DNA of 64,000 nucleotides from a virus, in IMG/VR virus record IMGVR_UViG_3300032235_000637, positions 1-64,000 of that record; one strand, given 5' to 3'. Shown here one piece after another: positions 57,683 to 64,000 of the stretch; the stretch's first letter is position 1; each line of letters begins with the position of its first letter. The notes under the pieces are model-generated. The model made no database searches, was not told the DNA's origin, and saw only the letters and a program-made list of their open reading frames with translations. A program made the translations under genes and the position numbers.

Positions 57683-57712
57683 AAAGGGAGAATCACCACG
57701 ATTCTCCCTTCT
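57683..57712 (-). terminator. Rho-independent terminator after 57737-58783
   Basis: Stem AAGGGAGAATC / GATTCTCCCTT (11 bp) with a 5-nt loop and a T-run in the minus direction. Confidence 0.78.
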
Positions 57713-57736
57713 TGAGTTTATTTTTTCTAGAAATTA

Positions 57737-58360
57737 TTAGCGGAAGAAATCTTCCGACTGTCTCAAATCAGACACTTTGTTTTGTTTGCCGTAATTTGGT
57801 TGTTTTGCACCATGCAGAGCATGACCGTAATCACCATCGTTACCAACTTTATCAGTGGTTCCAGTTACTTTGGTTCCTTGATTCTTAGGTTGTGGGCGAC
57901 CACCAACTTTGTTGTTTTTGGATTGAAGTTTGTGAGAGCCGTCTTTGGAGTTTTTAGCACCAATCGTTCCATCGTTACCAACTTCATCGGTAGGATAAAA
58001 GTTTTGTTCATCTTCTTCTGCGTTGCTGTATTCCTCTTCATCGTCATACATATCGCCTTCTTCATCCATTTCATCGCCTTCTACATCGAAATCGAGATCA
58101 TCTCCTTCGTCACCGAGGTCTTCTTCACCTCCAAGAACGCCCATAAGAACATCATGAAGTTTCTGAGCAGTAGCACGGTCGAGAGTAAAGGTAACTTCAT
58201 CACCCATGTCTTCATCACCCATGTCTTCACCCATGTCATCACCGAATTCGTCATCAGTAGGAGCATCGGAAAGACCCAATGCAGCGTTTTCAGCGTCTTC
58301 GGAGAAATCGCCGCCCATCACAGATTCAAACAATTTATCAAATGTAGATTTTTTCATCAT
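57737..58360 (-). CDS. Nested short form of 57737-58783, 207 aa
   Basis: Begins MMKKSTFDKLFESVMGGDF. The opening resembles the N-terminus of stand-alone small acidic late proteins. TAAATA lies exactly 5 nt before the first ATG, inside the longer gene and in the same frame. Either a separate product or the original gene to which the longer N-terminus was joined. Confidence 0.5.
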   Translation of the reverse strand: MMKKSTFDKLFESVMGGDFSEDAENAALGLSDAPTDDEFGDDMGEDMGDEDMGDEVTFTLDRATAQKLHDVLMGVLGGEEDLGDEGDDLDFDVEGDEMDEEGDMYDDEEEYSNAEEDEQNFYPTDEVGNDGTIGAKNSKDGSHKLQSKNNKVGGRPQPKNQGTKVTGTTDKVGNDGDYGHALHGAKQPNYGKQNKVSDLRQSEDFFR

Positions 58361-58783
58361 AAAAGTATTTAGTCTTTCTCTTGCAATTTTTTTAGATTCT
58401 TCAACAATATTTTCTTCAGCCTCTTCTCTTTGCATATTTTTTTTCATATCTTTGAGATTTTTCTCAAGAGAAGCTTTTTCTTTATCAGAAAGATTAGGAT
58501 TTTTCAATTTTTTCTCAATTTCAGAAATTCTATCATATTGTTTTTCTTCGTTGTCTTCTTCATCACAACCACAATAATCATCGTTCAATGCTTTATGGAA
58601 ACCATCTGCTTCTGTCGGTCCTCCTTTTTGGATACCCATTTTATCATTGAATGCGTTTTTCGACATTTTAGGAATTTTTTTGGATTTGTTGATATTTTCC
58701 TGAGCATTCTCATTCACAACGGTTTTAACGTTTTTAAGCATTTCCCCGTAAACATCTCCTAGTGTTGTTTGTTTTTTTCTCAT
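57737..58783 (-). CDS. Acidic late protein, 348 aa, possible scaffold/prohead core
   Basis: Very acidic and low-complexity in the middle (DEFGDDMGEDMGDEDMGDEV; MYDDEEEYSNAEEDEQN), charged coiled-coil in the first 140 residues, basic polar end with KVGGRPQPKNQGTKVTG. Composition resembles prohead core or scaffold proteins. An internal late promoter at 58366 precedes an in-frame ATG at 58360, so a second 207-aa product is likely. Confidence 0.6.
   Translation of the reverse strand: MRKKQTTLGDVYGEMLKNVKTVVNENAQENINKSKKIPKMSKNAFNDKMGIQKGGPTEADGFHKALNDDYCGCDEEDNEEKQYDRISEIEKKLKNPNLSDKEKASLEKNLKDMKKNMQREEAEENIVEESKKIARERLNTFMMKKSTFDKLFESVMGGDFSEDAENAALGLSDAPTDDEFGDDMGEDMGDEDMGDEVTFTLDRATAQKLHDVLMGVLGGEEDLGDEGDDLDFDVEGDEMDEEGDMYDDEEEYSNAEEDEQNFYPTDEVGNDGTIGAKNSKDGSHKLQSKNNKVGGRPQPKNQGTKVTGTTDKVGNDGDYGHALHGAKQPNYGKQNKVSDLRQSEDFFR
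58366..58371 (-). promoter_or_regulatory. Internal late promoter TAAATA
   Basis: GACTAAATA, spacer CTTTT, ATGATG at 58360, within the coding sequence of 57737-58783. Confidence 0.6.
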
Positions 58784-58786
58784 AAA

Positions 58787-59152
58787 TTATGGTTGGTATG
58801 GTTGATCGGTTACAGTTACAGTTCCAGTATTAACATCTATATCGAATGAATTAGTTGGATATTTCAATTCAACAGTAGAACCATCAAATTGTGCCAATTC
58901 TGAAATGAATTGGCACAATTTAGCGTGAAAATGGAAAACTTTGAATACATCAACTCCCAATTCATCGATAATTTCTTGAGGAGTTAAATTTTCATGATTC
59001 CACATGATGTCAATACCATCTCTCTGGGTTTTAACCAAATTGTTAAAGCAATTTTTTGATAATTCTTTAATACGTCTGGTGGTATTTTCCAGTCTAACCT
59101 TCTTTGGCACTGGTACTCGTAATGGTATTGTGTTGTCTCCTAATAATGACAT
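58787..59152 (-). CDS. Late structural candidate, 121 aa
   Basis: Begins MSLLGDNTIPLRVPVPKKVR; helical middle RRIKELSKNCFNNLVKTQRD; beta end TVELKYPTNSFDIDVNTGTV. Contains a 15-bp perfect inverted repeat. Promoter spacing 5 nt. Not recognised. Confidence 0.58.
   Translation of the reverse strand: MSLLGDNTIPLRVPVPKKVRLENTTRRIKELSKNCFNNLVKTQRDGIDIMWNHENLTPQEIIDELGVDVFKVFHFHAKLCQFISELAQFDGSTVELKYPTNSFDIDVNTGTVTVTDQPYQP
58886..58921. repeat. 15-bp perfect inverted repeat inside a coding region
   Basis: AAATTGTGCCAATTC, 6-nt loop TGAAAT, and the exact complement. It encodes FHAKLCQFISEL-AQFDG-type residues in the host gene but has no T-run. Confidence 0.7.
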
Positions 59153-59156
59153 GTTA

Positions 59157-59957
59157 TTATTTAGCTAAATTTTTCCAAAATTCGTAACCTTTTAGTGTTT
59201 TACATATATCTTCTCCTAAAATCTCATTTGCTTTAGAATTGGAAGGGATGATAGAATTTTTTATTGTGTGTAGATCAACGTAATTATACACTGTATCATC
59301 CTCTGGTGTCTTATTGACTATATTATTGAAATCGTGTTCAATTTTAGGAATATCTAAAAATTCCCAAACCTTATCCATAACATATTGTGGATTATGTGTA
59401 AGATAATCGTAATCAATCAAAAGAAACCTGTCACTATAACCTCTCAAAAAGGCATCCTTTAAAATTGCATACGCTGATCCGACTTCACCTTGTAGACTTC
59501 CCCAATGCTGCATTCTACCCTCAGTTGTGACGCATTGAGGCATCGGACCTTGAGGTGGGAATTTATATGAACCTTTTCTATATAAAGACTCGAAAGAAGC
59601 TAAAACATCTTTGATGTCTCTCACAGGGGCAATAATTTTAACTTTTTTACCTGTTATTGTTTCGATCATTTCTATATTATGACCCCATGCTCTCGACTTA
59701 TCAAAGATGTATGGTTTTTCGGTGTTGTGGTAATTGTAAAATACTGTATTGAGTATTCTTTTCAAGTTTTCATCAGCAGAAGCATTCTTATCAGCACGGT
59801 GTTCTAGCATATTAGACCAAGAAACCTTAATACTGTTTAATAGATTTGGCAAGCCAGAGGTAGGAGTGCAGAATACGTTTTCATTCTGTGCCAATAAGTT
59901 CATGAGTAGTGTGCTACCAGATCTTGGTAGACCTCCAACAAAAAATATTTCTTTCAT
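59157..59957 (-). CDS. Sulfotransferase family protein, 266 aa
   Basis: FFVGGLPRSGSTLLMNLLAQ is the 5'-phosphosulfate-binding loop for PAPS and APVRDIKDVLASFESLYRKG the 3'-phosphate-binding region. The rest matches soluble sulfotransferases in length. It could sulfate a glycan or protein; its place next to the tail-fibre candidate and the presence of rml genes suggest a glycan. Late motif is the variant TAAATC. Confidence 0.82.
   Translation of the reverse strand: MKEIFFVGGLPRSGSTLLMNLLAQNENVFCTPTSGLPNLLNSIKVSWSNMLEHRADKNASADENLKRILNTVFYNYHNTEKPYIFDKSRAWGHNIEMIETITGKKVKIIAPVRDIKDVLASFESLYRKGSYKFPPQGPMPQCVTTEGRMQHWGSLQGEVGSAYAILKDAFLRGYSDRFLLIDYDYLTHNPQYVMDKVWEFLDIPKIEHDFNNIVNKTPEDDTVYNYVDLHTIKNSIIPSNSKANEILGEDICKTLKGYEFWKNLAK
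59158..59163 (-). promoter_or_regulatory. Late promoter TAAATA for 58787-59152
   Basis: GCTAAATA, spacer ATAAC, ATG at 59152. Confidence 0.65.
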
Positions 59958-59962
59958 CCTAA

Positions 59963-59968
59963 GATTTA
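59963..59968 (-). promoter_or_regulatory. Late promoter variant TAAATC for sulfotransferase
   Basis: GACTAAATC, spacer TTAGG, ATG at 59957. Confidence 0.5.
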
Positions 59969-59975
59969 GTCTATA

Positions 59976-61286
59976 TTAGGCAGGAAGAAAGGCAATTTTT
60001 CTCAAAACACCATTTATTCTCACAACTAAAGCAGTATCACCGTTTGTCGTGGATAGAGGTACTGATGCTGATCCAAGAACGAGTTGATTCCGTGCGGTAG
60101 GAACAGCACCATTACCTAAAGCAATACAACCTGATAAAGATGCACCAGAATTTGAACCAATGAAGATAGAATCATTTGCATCAGTAGCATTAAGACCAGC
60201 ATTCTGCCCTATAAAAATAGAATTATTTGCATTTATAGCACCGCTACCAGCATTATAACCTAAAAAATTAGAATTATTCGCATAGGTAGCATCATTACCA
60301 GCCTTCTGACCTAAAAAATTAGAATGATTCGCAAATTTAGCCTTATAACCAGCATCAAAACCAAAGAAATTGGAATTATTCGCATATACGGCATAAATGC
60401 CAGTGCTACCACCACCCGCCCTCTGACCAAAGAAATTAGAATTATATGCCTCTTCGCATCGTTCACCAGCCTCAAGACCAAAGAAATTAGAATTACTTGC
60501 ATTGGTAGCATTATTACCAGCATATCTTCCTAAGAAATTGGAATTATTCGCATCATCAGCTTGAAAACCAGCATTATAGCCTAAGAAATTGGAATTAGCT
60601 GCATTGATAGCATCATTACCAGCACCATTACCTAAAAAATTAGAATTATTTGCACTATCAGCACTACTACCAGCACCATTACCTAAGAAATTAGAATTAT
60701 TTGCACCTGTAGCACTACTACCAGCACCACTACCTAAAAAATTAGAATTATTTGCATTATCAGCACTACTACCAGCACCACTACCTAAAAAATTAGAATT
60801 ATTTGCACCTGTAGCACCGTTACCAGAGTAAAGACCTATGAAGTTAGAAGAATATGCATTTGTAACACCAAACCCAGCATATCTACCTACAAAGTTAGAA
60901 TCAGTCGCATTTGTAGCACCAACCCCAGCAGCGTAACCTACAAAAAAACTATTTAAGATTGGTGTATTGATAGGTAGGCTACCTATGTTGATCGCACTCG
61001 AAGCAAATGTCTGTGTCGATGAGAAATTGTTATCAACGTTCACTTTCGCATAATTAGCGGAATTAGCACGGAAAGTGGTCGCAGTGCTTTGCCAGTTGGA
61101 TGATAAGCTACGAACTGTGGTTGTAGTGCTTTGCCAATCAGAGGATAAGCCACGAACTGTGGTATCCGTATAATTTTTGATAGAGCTTAAAGGAGTATTA
61201 TATGTCACCCCTCTTTGATTCAAAATAAAAGTCTCACCACCAGATAGAGGTGTTGTTGCTGGATCATATTGGGAAATCTTAGGCAT
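59976..61286 (-). CDS. Tail-fibre/adhesin candidate with 17-residue repeats, 436 aa
   Basis: After an N-terminal segment (MPKISQYDPATTPLSGGETF) with two TT/SS-rich copies of LSS-WQST, residues about 110-395 hold roughly 16 repeats of consensus NSNFLGxxAGxxAxxAN, one with a 5-residue insert (TGIYAVYAN). Such repeats form beta-rolls in trimeric adhesins and fibres. The C-terminal AVPTARNQLVLGSASVPL is a typical phage/bacterial fibre end with a short final strand region. Likely receptor-binding or a whisker protein. Confidence 0.72.
   Translation of the reverse strand: MPKISQYDPATTPLSGGETFILNQRGVTYNTPLSSIKNYTDTTVRGLSSDWQSTTTTVRSLSSNWQSTATTFRANSANYAKVNVDNNFSSTQTFASSAINIGSLPINTPILNSFFVGYAAGVGATNATDSNFVGRYAGFGVTNAYSSNFIGLYSGNGATGANNSNFLGSGAGSSADNANNSNFLGSGAGSSATGANNSNFLGNGAGSSADSANNSNFLGNGAGNDAINAANSNFLGYNAGFQADDANNSNFLGRYAGNNATNASNSNFFGLEAGERCEEAYNSNFFGQRAGGGSTGIYAVYANNSNFFGFDAGYKAKFANHSNFLGQKAGNDATYANNSNFLGYNAGSGAINANNSIFIGQNAGLNATDANDSIFIGSNSGASLSGCIALGNGAVPTARNQLVLGSASVPLSTTNGDTALVVRINGVLRKIAFLPA
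60190..60960 (-). repeat. 51-bp tandem coding repeats
   Basis: DNA repeats encoding the 17-residue units; the block near 60590-60800 is almost identical between units, the outer ones diverge. Confidence 0.75.
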
Positions 61287-61291
61287 ATGAT

Positions 61292-61297
61292 TATTTA
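61292..61297 (-). promoter_or_regulatory. Late promoter TAAATA for tail-fibre candidate
   Basis: GACTAAATA, spacer ATCAT, ATG at 61286; divergent from the promoter at 61307. Confidence 0.68.
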
Positions 61298-61306
61298 GTC
61301 ATCAAT

Positions 61307-61312
61307 TAAATA
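61307..61312 (+). promoter_or_regulatory. Late promoter TAAATA for gp25-like gene
   Basis: ATTAAATA, spacer ATAAT, GTG at 61318. Confidence 0.65.
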
Positions 61313-61317
61313 ATAAT

Positions 61318-61803
61318 GTGAGTATTAAAATATCATCTCTTCAAAAGTCGAAAGCACAGAAAAATGCAAGTTCTTCAGGATATTTGTATAAAGATGTCGA
61401 TTTTGACCTCAAGCCAGCTTATTCTTACAATAACCAATTGAATAGAAAAGAGAATTTGAAGGATATTCAAGCCACATTCGATGTCGAAGCGATTAAAAAT
61501 AGTATTGTTAATTGTTTCTTGACAGCACCTGGTCAAAAGATATTGAATCCTACCTTTGGTATTGATCTGAGAAGATTTTTATTTGAACCTGTGGATGATT
61601 ATACCTCAGAAATCATCGAAGATGACATCTCAAGCAGATTACCTCTTTTAGAACCAAGAATTACAGTGACAAATGTTTCGGTATTTGCTGATCCTGATGC
61701 ACAGGAATATCGAATTTTTCTACAAATCAATATTCCATCTTTAGATGTGGAAGGTTTAAGTATCAAATCAAAATTAAATACCATCGGTTACACTATCCTC
61801 TAA
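61318..61803 (+). CDS. 25: Baseplate wedge gp25-like protein, 161 aa, GTG start
   Basis: DVEAIKNSIVNCFLTAPGQK, LNPTFGIDLRRFLFEPVDD and SRLPLLEPRITVTNVSV carry the gp25/lysozyme-like wedge signature (N.L.T.PGE....P.FG..L...LFE). In T4 gp25 starts sheath assembly. It is longer than T4 gp25 (132 aa) at the N-terminus. Confidence 0.9.
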   Translation: MSIKISSLQKSKAQKNASSSGYLYKDVDFDLKPAYSYNNQLNRKENLKDIQATFDVEAIKNSIVNCFLTAPGQKILNPTFGIDLRRFLFEPVDDYTSEIIEDDISSRLPLLEPRITVTNVSVFADPDAQEYRIFLQINIPSLDVEGLSIKSKLNTIGYTIL

Positions 61804-61806
61804 ATA
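61801..61806 (+). promoter_or_regulatory. Possible late promoter TAAATA for gp6-like gene
   Basis: CTAAATA overlaps the gp25 stop; the spacer to ATG is 7 nt rather than 5. Confidence 0.4.
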
Positions 61807-61813
61807 ATAAAAA

Positions 61814-63619
61814 ATGAAAGAATCTATTGAATACAATTTACCGAAAAACGCTTACATCAATTTCGATGCGCTTTCTCTCAAAGATTTCATCATTCAAAAA
61901 TTGAATGAAAATTCTAATTTCACTGATCAGAATTATGAGGGAAGTAACTTAGCTTCTTTTATTGATATCATCGCTTTTAGTTACCATGTTTTACTGTTTT
62001 ATTTGAACCAGACAGCTTCGGAGAGTATGTTCTCTCAAGCTACGATTTATGAGAACATCAACAAAATCGTAAATTTGATCGGGTATAAACCAACTGGTAA
62101 ACAAACATCTCTAGTTCCTGTGTCATGTGTGGCAAGCAATTCTTTGGGAGTTGGTAACTACACATTAAGAAAATATGGATATTTCTTGGTTGATAAAATC
62201 CAATACACGATATTGGAAGATTTCAATTTTGAAAAATCAATTACTGGTTCTCAGGATATTGATAGTATTAAAAATAATTTAATCCTTTATCAAGGCACAG
62301 TTGGTGAATATCCAATATACACTGCAAATGGTGATGAATTTGAAACTCTCCCGATTGTAGTAGTTAATAGAGTCGATACCAACGATACCAGATTTATTGC
62401 TGATGGGACTATCAGTGTGTATGTCAAAGAGCAGAGTGATGGTAAATGGTATGAATACCAAGAATTGGATAATATTTTCCTCGCTAAAAACGATGATCGT
62501 TACTACAGTGTTCGCCTGAACGATTCAGGGTTCCATGAAGTCAAATTCGGTAATGGTGTTTTCGGTAAAAAAATTGAATCTGGTGATGAAGTTGCAATTT
62601 ATTACATCCTGAGTGATAACATCAATGGTATTATCAGCAAAGGTGCTATCAATGGTAACAAATTGTTCAATTTCAACTCCACTATATTCACTCAAATCTA
62701 TAATGATACCACAACTTCCAACAGTGAGAATGTCATTGATTCTGTAAACAATTCGTTTCTGTATTTCACCAATACAGACAATTCCACTGCTATATCGGAA
62801 GCAGAAAGTGTTGAGCAAATCAAAAACAACGTTCCAAAATATTTAAATTCTCAAATAAAATTGGTAACTGAGGATGATTATGATACTTTCTTGAACAAAG
62901 AGATATCGAATATCATTTCTTCTGTTAAGACTGTCAACAACAAAATTTTTATTGATAGTTACATTGACTATTTCTACAAAATCTGCGTTGATCCCAATAA
63001 ATCAAACAGAGTAATCATAAATCAAGTAAATTTCGCAGATTCTTGTGACTTCAATAATGTAAACGTGTTCTGTGTTCCCAAATTTAGTCTAAAAGATGAT
63101 GGCATCTATCCACCGTTTCTATCAAATAGCTTGAAAAATTTGATTATTGAAAAAACAAAAGATAGAAAAATTTTAAGCCATGAAGTAGTCCCTCGTGATC
63201 CAATTTATGTCGCTTTCGATATTGGATTTACCAATGGTGTCGCCAACAAAAGCGTCTTGGATACGAGTAAATTGGAAATTGTTCGTAAAAACGATTCTAA
63301 AACAAATCCTGAAAATTTGAAAAAGAAAGTTGGTGATATCATCTTGTCGTTTTTCGATAGTTCAAGAAATGTTTTGGGTCAAAAGCTGGATATTTCATCG
63401 CTGACATCGGACATATTAAGTTTGGAAGGAGTCGCCAATATAAGAACAAGAAATGGTAATGAAATTTTCAATGGTATTTCATTCGTATCATGGAATCCTA
63501 TTTATGAGGATGTTGATGATCTTATTATCAATCAAACGACGACATTACCATTCTTTAAATTCCCTTATTTCTTCAATCCTCAATCAATATATCAAAAAAT
63601 TTCAATAGTAAATGAGTAA
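61814..63619 (+). CDS. 6: Baseplate wedge gp6-like (J family) protein, 601 aa
   Basis: IDIIAFSYHVLLFYLNQTAS and ATIYENINKIVNLIGYKPTG match the N-terminal part of T4-type gp6; FHEVKFGNGVFGKKIESGDE and YILSDNINGIISKGA match the baseplate J-like core, and VTEDDYDTFLNKEIS is the conserved follow-on. gp6 forms the baseplate iris that controls contraction. Slightly shorter than T4 gp6 (660 aa). Confidence 0.88.
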   Translation: MKESIEYNLPKNAYINFDALSLKDFIIQKLNENSNFTDQNYEGSNLASFIDIIAFSYHVLLFYLNQTASESMFSQATIYENINKIVNLIGYKPTGKQTSLVPVSCVASNSLGVGNYTLRKYGYFLVDKIQYTILEDFNFEKSITGSQDIDSIKNNLILYQGTVGEYPIYTANGDEFETLPIVVVNRVDTNDTRFIADGTISVYVKEQSDGKWYEYQELDNIFLAKNDDRYYSVRLNDSGFHEVKFGNGVFGKKIESGDEVAIYYILSDNINGIISKGAINGNKLFNFNSTIFTQIYNDTTTSNSENVIDSVNNSFLYFTNTDNSTAISEAESVEQIKNNVPKYLNSQIKLVTEDDYDTFLNKEISNIISSVKTVNNKIFIDSYIDYFYKICVDPNKSNRVIINQVNFADSCDFNNVNVFCVPKFSLKDDGIYPPFLSNSLKNLIIEKTKDRKILSHEVVPRDPIYVAFDIGFTNGVANKSVLDTSKLEIVRKNDSKTNPENLKKKVGDIILSFFDSSRNVLGQKLDISSLTSDILSLEGVANIRTRNGNEIFNGISFVSWNPIYEDVDDLIINQTTTLPFFKFPYFFNPQSIYQKISIVNE

Positions 63620-64000
63620 TTACCAACAATTTGATTTTAAAATCGTTGATTACAAAAACGAACAAGTTCTTAGTGCATATGCTCTAAAGGAAACACCGTT
63701 AAAATTTATACCAAATGTTAATAATTTTGTATATATTAGAGTTTTGTGGGATTTCGGTGATGGGACATATTCCACATCATTAACTGCTAACAAATATTAC
63801 GATAAGCCTGGAAAATATGATACCAATCTAACAATTTTCGATTGCTATTCAAACGCTATTATATCAAATACAATTAAAACAGTTGATATCAAAGACTATT
63901 TGGTAAACACCTTTAGAATAGACTTTGAAGATGCATCGTATTATGATAATATTACATGGAAAAATGGAAAGATTTCAGGTCCTTTAATTGCTTCGGCAAC
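63612..64000 (+). CDS. PKD-domain virion protein, 3' end outside window
   Basis: The ATG at 63612 overlaps the gp6-like stop (AATGAGTAA). 129 residues are visible. VLWDFGDGTYSTSL followed by ANKYYDKPGKYDTNLTIFD is a canonical PKD immunoglobulin-like repeat (DFGDG...Y..pG.Y.v.L). Such domains decorate phage baseplates, tails and capsids. Likely a baseplate or fibre-attached protein. Confidence 0.8.
   Translation, partial: MSNYQQFDFKIVDYKNEQVLSAYALKETPLKFIPNVNNFVYIRVLWDFGDGTYSTSLTANKYYDKPGKYDTNLTIFDCYSNAIISNTIKTVDIKDYLVNTFRIDFEDASYYDNITWKNGKISGPLIASA

Noticed and set aside
60589-60831. 80-codon plus-strand frame with LPAPLPKKLELFA repeats
   Set aside because: It is the antisense of the 51-bp fibre repeats.
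1-64000. tRNA genes
   Set aside because: No cloverleaf with a GGTTCRA-type T-arm was seen in the gaps. A covariance-model scan was not possible here.

Overview
This window looks like part of the genome of a large, AT-rich, T4-like phage with a contractile tail, quite possibly a jumbo phage. The evidence is a T4-type tail and packaging set: gp17-like large terminase, gp14-like neck protein, gp18-like sheath, gp19-like tube proteins, gp25- and gp6-like baseplate wedge proteins, gp53- and gp48/54-like baseplate proteins, a gp26-like hub factor, a tape-measure candidate and a gp44-like clamp loader. The capsid protein, portal and DNA polymerase are not here. The host cannot be named from the sequence. 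Classical Shine-Dalgarno sites are nearly absent, and TAA, TAG and TGA all work as ordinary stops.

Positions 1-33910 are an almost unbroken minus-strand accessory region of about 85 small, tightly packed genes, often with ATGA or TAATG overlaps. Recognisable members are a histidine phosphatase, two RNA ligases (Rnl5-like and Rnl1-like), a polynucleotide-kinase-like P-loop protein, a RadA-like ATPase, a TerD-domain protein, a 2H phosphoesterase resembling the anti-CBASS protein Acb1, a nucleotidyltransferase-fold protein, two metallophosphoesterases, a thioredoxin-like protein, YqeY, MazG-like, YopX-like, HNH and LAGLIDADG endonucleases, a zinc metallopeptidase and RmlB. Several genes too short for routine ORF calling were found by reading the gaps. 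At 6736-7032 there is a gene-free transcription unit with four tandem hairpins whose stems covary; this is the best candidate for an undescribed element.

Positions 34001-64000 are the late region, on both strands. It starts with a TnpB-like RuvC nuclease under a phage late promoter. Baseplate and tail genes, a sugar-nucleotide/clamp-loader operon (rmlD-like, rmlA, gp44-like), tube, sheath, terminase and neck genes, a sulfotransferase, a repeat-rich tail-fibre candidate and the gp25/gp6 pair follow.

Two promoter families organise the window. Accessory genes carry a block reading AAAAACTAGA followed by a -10 box TAYAMT, and the start codon usually lies exactly 6-7 nt after that box. Late genes carry TAAATA with the start codon almost always exactly 5 nt downstream. 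Both geometries put the expected transcription start on or next to the start codon, so many mRNAs are probably leaderless. The spacing was also used to correct many start codons. Homing elements are frequent; the LAGLIDADG element has split a conserved phage gene and is flanked by 10-bp direct repeats.
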